From positions 423,788 to 487,787 of the forward strand of contig NZ_LMKM01000012.1 in NCBI RefSeq assembly GCF_001421515.1: a stretch of DNA of 64,000 nucleotides, given 5' to 3'. The translations under genes and the position numbers were made by a program. Shown here piece after piece: positions 8,758 through 16,975 of the stretch; the stretch's first letter is position 1; the number at the start of each line of letters is the position of its first letter. The DNA is from Pedobacter sp. Leaf216. Its GTDB lineage: Bacteria > Bacteroidota > Bacteroidia > Sphingobacteriales > Sphingobacteriaceae. A model generated the notes under the pieces. It saw nothing but the letters and a program-made list of their open reading frames with translations, was not told the origin of the DNA and made no database searches.

Positions 8758-10020
8758 ATGAATCTTAATCTATTAAATCATTTAATATCAGACCGGAACG
8801 ATAGGCAATCGGTTTATAAACTTAAACTCATTAAACATCTTTTTAATTTAGGGGCATCATCAGTTTCTGTCTTGTGTGAAGTGATGGATATGAGCACGCC
8901 GAGTTTATTAAAGCTCTTACTTGCTTTGATGGATGAGGGTTTGGTTGAAAAGAAAGGATATGGGTTATCAATTGGTGGGCGAAAACCTGATCTTTACCGT
9001 TTAAAGGATAAAAAAATATTGATCCTTTGTATTGATATTGAGTTATTTAATACTAAGATTAGTGTTATAGACAATAATTATAATTTTATTCTTGATGTTA
9101 AAACCATCCCGTTACCCATCTCTAAAAGCAGGACAGATTTTTTTGGCCTTTTGCATGATCATATTGAGGATATCTTATTGTCGGCAGCGATAGATCCTAA
9201 GCAATTGATTGGATGCAGCGTGGGCATGCCTGGTTTAATCGATGCAGAAAAAGGTGAAAACTATAGCTATTTCCTAAGTGATGGCGAAAATATTTCATTA
9301 ACAGCAGCCTTTGAAAAAATATTAAACATACCTGTAGTAATACAGAATGATGTAAATGGATCATCGATGGCTGAATTTACACATGGAATGGCCAAAGGCC
9401 GGAGAAATGTGCTGGTATTGCTAATGGATTGGGGCGTAGGCCTCGGTATTATTTTAGATGGCAAGCTTAGGCAGGGTAACTGCGGCTTTTCGGGAGAATT
9501 AGGCCACATGCCTTTTGTTGAAAATGGTGCTTTGTGTTACTGCGGCAAACATGGTTGCCTTGAAACCGTTGCCTCCGGAAACGCATTATCTGAAATGGCC
9601 AGAGAAGGCATTTTATCGGGTAAAAATTCAATGTTAAGTAACCTCTCTAACGAAGAACTGGAAAGGATTGAACCTGCACTGATTATTAAAGCGGCAAATA
9701 AAGGCGATCAATACGCCATACAATTACTCTCCAATGTTGGTACACACATGGGTAAGGGAATTGCAGTACTTATTCAGCTGTTTAACCCTGAACTAATTGT
9801 TTTGAGCGGCAAAATAGCCGGTGCAAAGCAATACATTACGCTCCCTATGCAACAGGCTATTAATACGTATTGCATGACGCAGATTAGAGAAAAAACAACA
9901 ATCGTATCATCCGAACTCGGCGAAGACTCCAGATTATTGGGCTACGCAGCAAGTGGAATTGATCAATTTTTGGATGCTTTTATAAAAAATACAAAAAAGT
10001 TGAAGAAGGCAAGTGCTTAA
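8758..10020 (+). CDS. ROK family transcriptional regulator (NagC/XylR type)
   Basis: This 420-residue protein has an N-terminal winged helix (about residues 20-70) followed by a sugar-kinase-like ROK domain. Near residue 247 the ROK zinc motif begins: ELGHMPF, then CYCGKHGCLE, which supplies the His and three Cys ligands. HTH-bearing ROK proteins are sugar-responsive repressors or activators. The gene is divergent from the keto-glycoside operon, with two dyads in between, so it is the likely local regulator and its ligand is probably a sugar released by that pathway. The start at ATG 8758 fits the beginning of the helix-turn-helix. No close -7 box was found. Confidence 0.9.
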   Translation: MNLNLLNHLISDRNDRQSVYKLKLIKHLFNLGASSVSVLCEVMDMSTPSLLKLLLALMDEGLVEKKGYGLSIGGRKPDLYRLKDKKILILCIDIELFNTKISVIDNNYNFILDVKTIPLPISKSRTDFFGLLHDHIEDILLSAAIDPKQLIGCSVGMPGLIDAEKGENYSYFLSDGENISLTAAFEKILNIPVVIQNDVNGSSMAEFTHGMAKGRRNVLVLLMDWGVGLGIILDGKLRQGNCGFSGELGHMPFVENGALCYCGKHGCLETVASGNALSEMAREGILSGKNSMLSNLSNEELERIEPALIIKAANKGDQYAIQLLSNVGTHMGKGIAVLIQLFNPELIVLSGKIAGAKQYITLPMQQAINTYCMTQIREKTTIVSSELGEDSRLLGYAASGIDQFLDAFIKNTKKLKKASA

Positions 10021-10079
10021 TTGGCTCAAACTACCCTAAACTTGTCTGTTATTGATACCTAATTTTCTTTTAGCTTATT

Positions 10080-10087
10080 TAGATTTG
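10080..10087 (+). promoter_or_regulatory. -7 box TAGATTTG before the hydrolase gene
   Basis: An exact TAnnTTTG match, 21 bp before the ATG at 10109. Confidence 0.4.
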
Positions 10088-10108
10088 TAAAGCAAACACT
10101 TAACAATA

Positions 10109-10900
10109 ATGGAAACCTATACAAAAGCAGCCTTCGAAAAGGTTAATGGCATTAATATGTATTATGAAGTTTATGGCGAAGGTGATATTCCGCTGGTTTT
10201 GATTCATGGTGGCGGTTCTACCATCCAATCTTCATTTGGCAGACTGATTCCTTTTTTGGCAAAAACAGGAAAAGTTATTGCCGTTGAACTCCAGGCGCAC
10301 GGGCGTACGAGCGACCGCGATCAGGAAGAATCTTTCGAACAGGATGCGAAGGATGTAGCCACTTTATTAAATCAGTTAAATATAACCAAGGCCAATTTTT
10401 TGGGTTTTAGCAACGGCGGAACAACGACTTTGCATATTGCAGCACACCATCCGGCTATAGTGAATAAAATCATTGTGATTTCGGCGAATTATCAACGTGA
10501 AGGTTTAATTGATGGCTTTTATAATGGTTTTGGAGATGCCACGATCAACCATATGCCAGAGCCACTTAAAACTGCTTTTTTAGCGGTAAACCCTAATCAA
10601 AACGCATTGCAGACCATGTTTGAAAAAGACAAACAGCGTATGCTGGATTTTGTTGACCTGAGCGATGATGACTTAAAGGGAATTACAGCCGATACACTTT
10701 TAATGGTGGCGGATAAGGATGTAATTAAACCCGAACATGTGGTTAAAATGTCGAGGTTGATTGCAAATGCCCAACTGGTTATTTTACCTGGGGTACATGG
10801 CACCATGATTGGCGAAAACCTTAACCCCGAGGTAAGCGATAAAACAATTGAGATTACAGCACACTTAATAGAAACGTTTTTGAACCAACAGGCAGTTTAA
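10109..10900 (+). CDS. Alpha/beta hydrolase
   Basis: This is a 263-residue alpha/beta-hydrolase fold protein. The oxyanion loop LIHGGGS lies at 31-37 and the nucleophile elbow GFSNGG puts the serine at residue 101. The acid is probably the Asp in VADKD near residue 205, and the histidine is in PGVHG near residue 230. The substrate cannot be told from sequence; esterases, lactonases and haloperoxidase-like enzymes share this layout. There is no signal peptide, so it is cytoplasmic. It appears to be a single gene with its own -7 box, unrelated to the upstream ROK gene. Confidence 0.88.
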   Translation: METYTKAAFEKVNGINMYYEVYGEGDIPLVLIHGGGSTIQSSFGRLIPFLAKTGKVIAVELQAHGRTSDRDQEESFEQDAKDVATLLNQLNITKANFLGFSNGGTTTLHIAAHHPAIVNKIIVISANYQREGLIDGFYNGFGDATINHMPEPLKTAFLAVNPNQNALQTMFEKDKQRMLDFVDLSDDDLKGITADTLLMVADKDVIKPEHVVKMSRLIANAQLVILPGVHGTMIGENLNPEVSDKTIEITAHLIETFLNQQAV

Positions 10901-10942
10901 AACCCTTATTTAAAAATTACCTTCGCTTGATTTAGCATTGAA

Positions 10943-10950
10943 TATCTTTG
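10943..10950 (+). promoter_or_regulatory. -7 box TATCTTTG four bases before the GNAT start codon
   Basis: An exact TAnnTTTG match ending four bases before ATG 10955. Transcription would start at or very near the start codon, so the mRNA is probably leaderless. Confidence 0.45.
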
Positions 10951-10954
10951 CCAG

Positions 10955-11638
10955 ATGGAACACCTATTGGATAATCCAATTTATTATGCCTTAACATCCG
11001 GCCATAGCCACCTTGCAAAAGGAATTGATGAGGTAAAATATTATAAGGAAGACATTACGGCATTTGCCGGCTTAAAAAATAATTCGCAAGAGAATCTAAA
11101 CACCCTTTATCAAATCAGCCCTGCGGAAAGCTTGTTTGTATTTTTCTCGAAAACGCCAGTCGAAATACCTACGCAATGGAAATTGTTAACGCACATCAAT
11201 ATGCTGCAATTTGTTTTTAGTGGGAAAGGTATCTCTACAACAAAAGCAACAGGAATTACAGACCTTAATGCAGAACATGTTACTGAAATGATCGACCTGG
11301 TAGAACTGACCAAACCCGGGCCTTTTCTGTCAAAAACCATCGAACTCAGCAATTACACAGGTATATTCGTTGATGGGAAATTGGCTGCCATGGCCGGACA
11401 TCGGTTCCATCCCAGCCCGTATCGTGAAATAAGTGCAGTTTGCACCCACCCCAATCATTTGGGCAAAGGTTACGCTTTTAAGGTTTTGCAAGAACAGATT
11501 AAAAGAATAGTGCAGCGTTCGGAAATACCTTTTCTACATGTTAGAAATGACAATCAAGGTGCCATTAAGCTTTATCAGAAACTCGGTTTCGAAATCAGAA
11601 CTGATATGATTGCTTATGTGATAAAGAAAGAATTATAA
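10955..11638 (+). CDS. GNAT family N-acetyltransferase (FR47-like)
   Basis: This 227-residue protein carries a GNAT fold in its C-terminal half. The phrase SAVCTHPNHLGKGYAFKVL near residues 151-169 contains the acetyl-CoA pyrophosphate-binding loop (HLGKGYA), and the final strand reads AIKLYQKLGFEIR. The N-terminal half is less conserved, as in FR47-like proteins. It would transfer an acetyl group to an amine on an unknown small molecule or protein. The start is set by ATG 10955, with a -7 box only four bases away. It lies between the hydrolase and the CDGSH gene, with no sign of a shared operon. Confidence 0.85.
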   Translation: MEHLLDNPIYYALTSGHSHLAKGIDEVKYYKEDITAFAGLKNNSQENLNTLYQISPAESLFVFFSKTPVEIPTQWKLLTHINMLQFVFSGKGISTTKATGITDLNAEHVTEMIDLVELTKPGPFLSKTIELSNYTGIFVDGKLAAMAGHRFHPSPYREISAVCTHPNHLGKGYAFKVLQEQIKRIVQRSEIPFLHVRNDNQGAIKLYQKLGFEIRTDMIAYVIKKEL

Positions 11639-11696
11639 GCAAACAAGAGAATGTTTCTAAATAGAAAACTGATCAGAAATTGCGGTTAATATGCGT

Positions 11697-11704
11697 TAGT
11701 TTTG
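11697..11704 (+). promoter_or_regulatory. -7 box TAGTTTTG before the CDGSH gene
   Basis: An exact TAnnTTTG match, 18 bp before ATG 11723. Confidence 0.4.
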
Positions 11705-11722
11705 CGGTAAACAAACATATAC

Positions 11723-11947
11723 ATGTCTAAAACAAAACTTACCATTAACAATAACGGCTCTGTTAAAATAGAGGGCGATTTCGAAATTGTAGATAGAAAC
11801 GGAAATACTTATGGCTTACAAGGTAGAGAAATAGTATCAATCTGCCGTTGTGGTTTATCTAAAAACAAACCTTTTTGCGATGGCGCACACAATGGCCATT
11901 TCGAGCATGAAGCGATTGCATTCGATCTTCCTCCAAAAAAAGTATAA
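11723..11947 (+). CDS. CDGSH iron-sulfur domain protein
   Basis: This 74-residue protein has the complete ligand set of the CDGSH/mitoNEET fold: Cys41 and Cys43 (CRC), Cys52 (FCDGAH) and His56, which bind a redox-active [2Fe-2S] cluster with one histidine ligand. Proteins of this size are single-domain homodimers in bacteria. Roles suggested for the family are electron transfer or cluster donation. There is no targeting signal. It is a monocistronic gene with its own -7 box, and it ends just before a long inverted repeat that separates it from the convergent AraC gene. Confidence 0.93.
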   Translation: MSKTKLTINNNGSVKIEGDFEIVDRNGNTYGLQGREIVSICRCGLSKNKPFCDGAHNGHFEHEAIAFDLPPKKV

Positions 11948-11964
11948 TTGAAGATATTCTTTTT

Positions 11965-12045
11965 AAAAAGGTTGTATCATAAAGGCGATTTCACCTTAAT
12001 GCCATCATTTTAATGAACTATCCCTAATAATGATACAACCTTTTT
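11965..12045. terminator. Long bidirectional hairpin with 16-bp perfect arms
   Basis: The arms at 11965-11980 and 12030-12045 are perfectly complementary over 16 bp and begin and end in A5/T5, so either strand would make a stem followed by U residues. The 49-nt loop holds its own small stem, AAGG/CCTT. It lies between the convergent CDGSH and AraC genes, so a shared terminator is likely. The long loop is unusual. Confidence 0.6.
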
Positions 12046-12067
12046 TATTTTTTAAAAGCATAATAAA

Positions 12068-12871
12068 TTAAATACTTATTCTGGAAGGGGCCATGCCGTA
12101 AGCTTTCTTAAAGGCGAATGAAAAGTGCGACAAATCTTTAAAACCAACCTCAAGATACACATCTGAAGATTTCCAGCCCTTTTGTGTAATAAGGTAATAA
12201 GCATCATTTAACCTTTTTTTCTGCAACCACCGATTGGGCGAAAGATTAAAAATCTTTTCAAAATCTCTTTTAAAAGTAGCCAAACTTCTGCCTGTTAAAT
12301 AGGCAAAACGGTTAATATCAACATTAAACTTGTAATTGGCATTCATATAGGCTTCCAGATCGATTTTTCCCGGCTCAGAAAAATCAAAAAGCACATCCTT
12401 TAATACAGGGTTCGTCTGCAATAAAATCATCACCACTTCTTTAACCTTTAGGTTGATTAAAGCCTGATTAAATCCATTTTTACCATCGAGGTATGGCCAT
12501 AAAGAATCAATATAATTTTTCAGCAAACTATGGGCTTCCAGTGCCAATCCTTTTAAGTCGTGATTGGGTTTTTGCATGTGCAAATCGTATTCATTGCTAA
12601 TGCTATGCAAAATTTCCTGATCTATATTGATACTGATCGACTTAAACTCTCCACCTGGAGGTGGGTATTTGGTATACCTCGCCAATTGATTGCGACGAAA
12701 AAAGCGGAAGTCTCCATCTGAAAACACAAATTTTTCTCCCCCGATAAAAATCTCAGAAGTACCCGCAATAACCAAACCCACAGAATGATTGGGGATAAAC
12801 TGTTCGCCTTCGCTGCTCTTCTGCGCATAACAGGAGTATAAAATATCCGGGCGTTTTTCTGGGTTTGGCAT
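12068..12871 (-). CDS. AraC family transcriptional regulator
   Basis: This regulator of about 267 residues has an N-terminal cupin-like effector domain and a C-terminal double helix-turn-helix. The latter shows the AraC landmarks FKRDFEKIFNLSPNRWL and VGFKDLSHFSFAFKKAYG near the end. A longer frame begins with TTG at 12880. I prefer ATG 12871, because the TTG lies inside a TAAATTTG -7 box at 12878-12885. It is followed on the same strand by no close gene, while the SDR gene lies 68 bp upstream on the same strand. A link to the SDR, such as aldehyde or alcohol stress, is plausible but unproven. Confidence 0.88.
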   Translation of the reverse strand: MPNPEKRPDILYSCYAQKSSEGEQFIPNHSVGLVIAGTSEIFIGGEKFVFSDGDFRFFRRNQLARYTKYPPPGGEFKSISINIDQEILHSISNEYDLHMQKPNHDLKGLALEAHSLLKNYIDSLWPYLDGKNGFNQALINLKVKEVVMILLQTNPVLKDVLFDFSEPGKIDLEAYMNANYKFNVDINRFAYLTGRSLATFKRDFEKIFNLSPNRWLQKKRLNDAYYLITQKGWKSSDVYLEVGFKDLSHFSFAFKKAYGMAPSRISI

Positions 12872-12877
12872 CTTAAT

Positions 12878-12885
12878 CAAATTTA
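12878..12885 (-). promoter_or_regulatory. -7 box TAAATTTG before the AraC gene
   Basis: An exact TAnnTTTG match on the minus strand, six bases from ATG 12871. It implies a very short or absent leader and argues against the TTG start. Confidence 0.45.
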
Positions 12886-12938
12886 TAGTTTTATGGCGAG
12901 ATTTGTCATTCCCGTTTAAAAGGAATCTTAATACGTAA

Positions 12939-13817
12939 TTATTTTTTAGTAAAAGATTTACCTAAATCAGTATCCAAAAAATTCTCGGCTTCATCATGGT
13001 CTGTAGATAAACTAACTTCCATCCATTTTTCCATTTCAGCCGTTCTTGCAGCATCTGCATGCTTAAGCATTCCAATGGCTTCGCTTCCTAATACCAAATG
13101 AATTGGTGGTTCAGGGTTTTCAACCAAACTAATCATTGCTTTGGCAGCTTTCTCCGGATCGCCCATGGGCACAAAATTACCACTTTGGAAAAAATCAGCA
13201 CGTTTTTCAACCGTAGATTCATATCCCTCAACATGGGCTGCATAGGTCATCGAAGCACCGGCCCAATCTGTGCGGAAACCGCCAGGCTCTACACTGGTTA
13301 CATATATCCCCAAATCAACTACTTCTTTAGCCAGGGCTTCGCTAAAGCCACTCAATCCAAACTTTGCCGCCTGGTAAACACTAACGCCGGCATTACCAAC
13401 CCGCCCTCCAATAGAGCTAACCTGAAGAATTCTACCCGAACGTTGTTTGCGCATAAATGGCAATACAGCCCTTGTAATTTCAATCGGTGCATATAAATTG
13501 GTTTCTAACTGACTGCGCACCTGCTCTTCGGTAAAAGCTTCGGCGGCACCCACAATACCAAAACCCGCATTGTTAACCAAAACATCTATTTTACCAAAAC
13601 GGGCCACAGCAGATTCTACTGCCAAATGTACTTGATCATAATCGGTCACCTCCAAAGTAATTGGAAAAATCTGATCAGGATATTCCTTCACAAAATCATT
13701 TAAAGCAGCTGTATTTCTGGCGGTTGCAGCAACTAAATCGCCTTTTGCCAATACTTGTGCTGTTAGGTCACGTCCCAACCCGCGGGAGCTACCTGTGATA
13801 AACCAAACTTTTTTCAT
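12939..13817 (-). CDS. Classical short-chain dehydrogenase/reductase
   Basis: This 292-residue SDR has the complete classical motif set: cofactor loop GSSRGLG at 9-15, NNAG at 82-85, catalytic Ser135, Tyr148 and Lys152 (YQAAK). The arginine in ATARN after the second strand suggests NADP(H) preference. It would reduce a carbonyl or oxidise an alcohol on an unidentified substrate. It is cytoplasmic. The sequence type, with a longer C-terminal tail, is often annotated as an oxidoreductase near AraC regulators, and an AraC gene follows it on the same strand here. Confidence 0.9.
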   Translation of the reverse strand: MKKVWFITGSSRGLGRDLTAQVLAKGDLVAATARNTAALNDFVKEYPDQIFPITLEVTDYDQVHLAVESAVARFGKIDVLVNNAGFGIVGAAEAFTEEQVRSQLETNLYAPIEITRAVLPFMRKQRSGRILQVSSIGGRVGNAGVSVYQAAKFGLSGFSEALAKEVVDLGIYVTSVEPGGFRTDWAGASMTYAAHVEGYESTVEKRADFFQSGNFVPMGDPEKAAKAMISLVENPEPPIHLVLGSEAIGMLKHADAARTAEMEKWMEVSLSTDHDEAENFLDTDLGKSFTKK

Positions 13818-13966
13818 TTTTCTATTTATTTAATGAATCAAAGGTAGCGGGAATGATGAGTATGAGCTTTGCTAAGCGGCTCAATTTACTTTGTTAAAAA
13901 GCTCATCTTAGTTTATCAGAACTTTTAGTTAGCGTTATATGTTACTACTCAATAAATATATCTGTT

Positions 13967-14161
13967 ATGGCGAAAGAAAAGAAAAAGGGTAAAAAGAAGA
14001 AAGACAAAAGAAAAGGGAAGAAAAAGAACAAGTTAGGTGTTAAAAACTCCCTTGTTAACAACATCAATGCCCGTAAGAAAAAAGGGAAGTCAAGGTCGAA
14101 AAAGAAATCTAAAATCAGTAAAAAAGCTTATAAAAAAATGAAGAAGGGGTGGAAGAAATAA
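13967..14161 (+). CDS. Lysine-rich 64-residue basic protein
   Basis: The frame encodes 64 residues, of which 31 are lysine and 3 arginine. Runs such as KKKGKKKK alternate with a short central segment, LGVKNSLVNNINAR. It starts with ATG 13967 and ends with TAA, and the AT-rich stretch upstream could hold a promoter. No enzyme motif is present. The composition fits a nucleic-acid-binding or compacting protein, or a ribosome-associated one, but no function is established. The clean start and stop and the regular lysine pattern argue for a real gene. Low complexity makes homology hard to judge. Confidence 0.6.
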   Translation: MAKEKKKGKKKKDKRKGKKKNKLGVKNSLVNNINARKKKGKSRSKKKSKISKKAYKKMKKGWKK

Positions 14162-14206
14162 AGATTCCACCCACTATTCATTTAAGCTTAAAACAATCTT
14201 ACAGTT

Positions 14207-15898
14207 TTACTTAGTTTTTGGCAAAACATGATTTTCTTTCGCCCAGGCCTGCCATTTGGAGCTTAGCTCTTTTACCTTATCAGGGTGTTGAGCGGCTACA
14301 TCATTCAACTCCGTCTGATCATTTTTTATGTTGTAAAGGTGCCAGGTAGAATCACCAGAAAGATTGACCATTTTCCAGTCACCTGAACGTACAAAACTGG
14401 CATTAAAATGTTCGTTAAATAGCATTTCGTGCCCGCTGGTAGCTTTTCCTTTTAAGGCAGGCACCAAACTCAAACCCTGCATCGGTTTAATTAAATTACC
14501 ATGATAGCTGTGTGGGTATTTTGCATTTGCAAGTTCCACAAAAGTGGTCATAAAATCCATTACATGCCCTACCTGGTTGGTATAACTGCCTTTTTTTGCT
14601 GTTAAGCCTTTCGGCCAAAAAGCAACCATGGGCGTATGTACCCCACCCTCATATGATTGCGCTTTTGCCAGTTGATACGGTGTGTTTGCTACATTTGCCC
14701 AGATTGGCCCTATTGAAGTATAACTTGTTTGTGTACCCGGCATTACCTTTTTATAAATTGGATAGGCAATTTTTTCACCTGCCCTGGTTTCACTTGGCCT
14801 GTCAAAACCCGGCCCATAACGCATTGCATCCTCAGGACTTGCACCATTATCACTCAAAAATATAATTAATGTATTATCCAGTTGCTTGGTTTCTTTTAAG
14901 GTTTTAATAATCCTGCCAATGCCCTGGTCCAACCGATCAATCATGGCGGCATGTACGGCCATGGCCATCTCATCAAAGGCCTTGGTTGGATTATCTTCCC
15001 AACGTACGGTAGATTGACGCGGAGACATCGGGGCTGTTTTAGGATCGATCAAACCCATGGCCACCATACGTTTATACCTTGCCTCGCGGATAGCATCCCA
15101 ACCTACTTTGTAAGTATCTTTATATTTTGCAATATCCTCTGGCTTTGCCTGTAATGGCCAATGTGGTGCATTTTCGGCTACATATAAGAAAAATGGTTTA
15201 TCGCCTTTGCCAAAATCACGGATGTAAGCAACAGCAGTATCGTTTATGGCATCTGTATGGTAATAATCTTTAGGCACATTTTTTATGGGTGTGGTTCCAC
15301 TTACCAGGCTAAAAGGATCAAAAAAATCGACCACTCCCCAAAGTGTACCAAAGAATTTTTCGAAACCCCGGCTTGTTGGGTATTGATCAATCGGAGAAAA
15401 TAAAGGGAAAGAGGTTTTATGGTTCAACCAATCCAACTGTGCCTGAGGTGTTGGCTGCTCAATTGTATTTGATACATGCCATTTGCCCGACATTGCTGTT
15501 CTGTAACCTGCATCTTTTAAAACCTCGGCTAATGTTACGCTATTTTTGGTTATGGCCCCGCGATAACCTTCAACACCCCTATCAGTAGTCATTTCACCAA
15601 TTCCTGCATTGTGGTTGTAAAGGCCGGTTAGCAATGCCGCCCGCGTAGGGCAACAGCGTGAAGTATTATAAAAATTTTTAAACCGCACACCCTGACTTGC
15701 CAGGTAATCTATATTAGGCGTTTTAATTTCTCCTCCATAACAGCCAATATCAGAAAAACCCAAATCATCAGCCAGAATAACAATGATATTAGGTCGCTTA
15801 TCAACAGCTTTTTTAGGCTTTGGCTTATCAATAAAAGCAGTTAAAACGGTTATTGCAGCAATAAAAAAAAGTGTTGAATATTTGGTCGGTTAGTGCAT
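14207..15898 (-). CDS. Arylsulfatase-type sulfatase; only ATG is followed by a stop at codon 3
   Basis: The open part encodes a type I sulfatase. The formylglycine motif CCPTRAALLTG (first Cys modified) lies about 37 residues into the 518-residue section that begins at a TTG at 15763. Metal-site phrases such as LADDLGFSDIG and FLSDNGASPE are also present. The reading frame clearly continues upstream through KRPNIIVILADD and a hydrophobic signal-peptide-like segment, STLFFIAAITVLTAF. The only in-frame ATG (15896-15898) reads ATG-CAC-TAA, with the stop at 15890-15892. Either a nonsense change has silenced the gene, or translation starts at a non-ATG codon. The enzyme would hydrolyse sulfate esters in the periplasm. 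No maturase is visible nearby. Confidence 0.8.
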
Positions 15899-16008
15899 AA
15901 TAATCCAAATTAAAATAAAAAAACGGAAGTTCTTATTTCATCAGTTATTTTGTTGCAAATGCAGCTAAATCGATTTAAAGCTCAAGTTTTCCTAGTGCAA
16001 CCTATCGA

Positions 16009-16383
16009 TTATTGTTGCTCCGTTTTGGATTTGTGGTAGGTGAAGTAAGATAGCAACAATACAATCATAAAGACAACCGGACCAATGCGGTTACTGATGG
16101 GATCGCCAGAAGCACTGTGTGCTATAAAGGCAGATATAAACGTAAATGCAAAACCCGCATACGCCCATTCTTTCCATTGCCCTTTTACGGGAATCAACAA
16201 CACAAGGGCTCCTAAAATTTTAGCAATGGCCAGTTCAACCCTAAAGTAATCGGGAAAGCCGAGGTGATGAAAAGCTTGTTTAATGGCATAGTTTGTAAGG
16301 TAAGAATATGCAGAGAAAGTCATCATTAATGCAACTAAGGCTGTTGATATCCAATAAACAATTTTGATTGTTTTTATTTTCAC
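16009..16383 (-). CDS. DoxX-like four-helix membrane protein
   Basis: This 124-residue protein has four hydrophobic helices (about residues 8-30, 45-65, 73-90 and 97-115) and a charged tail, as in DoxX-like proteins (PF13564). Family members are small inner-membrane proteins linked to redox or quinone chemistry, mostly uncharacterised. It is divergent from an HxlR regulator with 101 bp between start codons, and that spacer is full of dyads, so it is almost certainly the regulator's target. HxlR regulators often respond to quinones or aldehydes, which would suit this partner. Confidence 0.82.
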   Translation of the reverse strand: MKIKTIKIVYWISTALVALMMTFSAYSYLTNYAIKQAFHHLGFPDYFRVELAIAKILGALVLLIPVKGQWKEWAYAGFAFTFISAFIAHSASGDPISNRIGPVVFMIVLLLSYFTYHKSKTEQQ

Positions 16384-16417
16384 TGTATTTTTTTTTATGC
16401 AAACTTATGTATTTTTG

Positions 16418-16458
16418 CTATCCAAAAGATACTAGTATCCCAAAGGATAGTGCTATCC
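16418..16458. promoter_or_regulatory. Tandem HxlR operator dyads and divergent promoters
   Basis: The spacer holds two adjacent copies of a TATCC-nAAA-GGATA-like dyad. The palindrome GATACTAGTATC (16428-16439) and the inverted repeat GGATAG-TG-CTATCC (16445-16458) come from their overlap. The HxlR -7 box TAACTTTG lies at 16473-16480, four bases before ATG 16485. A match TAAGTTTG lies on the minus strand for the DoxX gene. The regulator probably binds here to control both genes. Confidence 0.6.
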
Positions 16459-16484
16459 TTTATGAAAGCGTTTAACTTTGTACC

Positions 16485-16868
16485 ATGGGACCAAGAAAAG
16501 AACATCGCAATAAAGAAACCTGTATGGCAAGCTTAAATGCAGTTAAAGACGCACTTTACGTATTAAATGGCAAATGGAAACTTCCATTAATTATCTCCTT
16601 ACAGGAAGGCCCTAGGCGCTTTAACGAAATTCAGAAATCGCTTGGTGAAATCACACCAAAAATATTATCGAAAGAACTAAAAGACCTCGAATTGAATGAA
16701 TTTGTAGTGCGCAAAGTATTTTCTACAACACCGGTAACCGTAACCTATGAGCTTACGCCATATAGCGAATCGTTGGATAAAGTAATTGACGAGTTACGGG
16801 AATGGGGATTAAAGCACCGTGAAAGGTTGGTTAAAAATAGAAAACTGAGCCTAATGCAGCAGCAATGA
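16485..16868 (+). CDS. HxlR family winged-helix regulator
   Basis: This 127-residue protein is a single HxlR/MarR-like winged helix. The family phrases are ALYVLNGKWKLPLI near residue 24, EGPRRFNEIQKSL, ITPKILSKELKDLE and YELTPYSESL. The family often senses through an N-terminal cysteine; here Cys13 (NKETCMASL) sits just before the first helix. It is cytoplasmic and dimeric by analogy. The divergent DoxX-like gene and the dyads between them suggest autoregulation plus control of that gene. The start at ATG 16485 has a -7 box ending four bases upstream, so the mRNA is probably leaderless. Confidence 0.9.
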   Translation: MGPRKEHRNKETCMASLNAVKDALYVLNGKWKLPLIISLQEGPRRFNEIQKSLGEITPKILSKELKDLELNEFVVRKVFSTTPVTVTYELTPYSESLDKVIDELREWGLKHRERLVKNRKLSLMQQQ

Positions 16869-16952
16869 GTGCTTAATTACTACTCTATATCAAACTGAAA
16901 AACTGCGATATTGCCCTAAAAAAGCAAAAAACGGATAATGATAAAATTCGGC

Positions 16953-16960
16953 TATCTTTG
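16953..16960 (+). promoter_or_regulatory. -7 box TATCTTTG that fixes the start of the H1-like gene
   Basis: An exact TAnnTTTG match whose last three bases are the TTG of a longer frame. This makes ATG 16976, 15 bp downstream, the better start. Confidence 0.45.
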
Positions 16961-16975
16961 TACAAATTAAAATCA

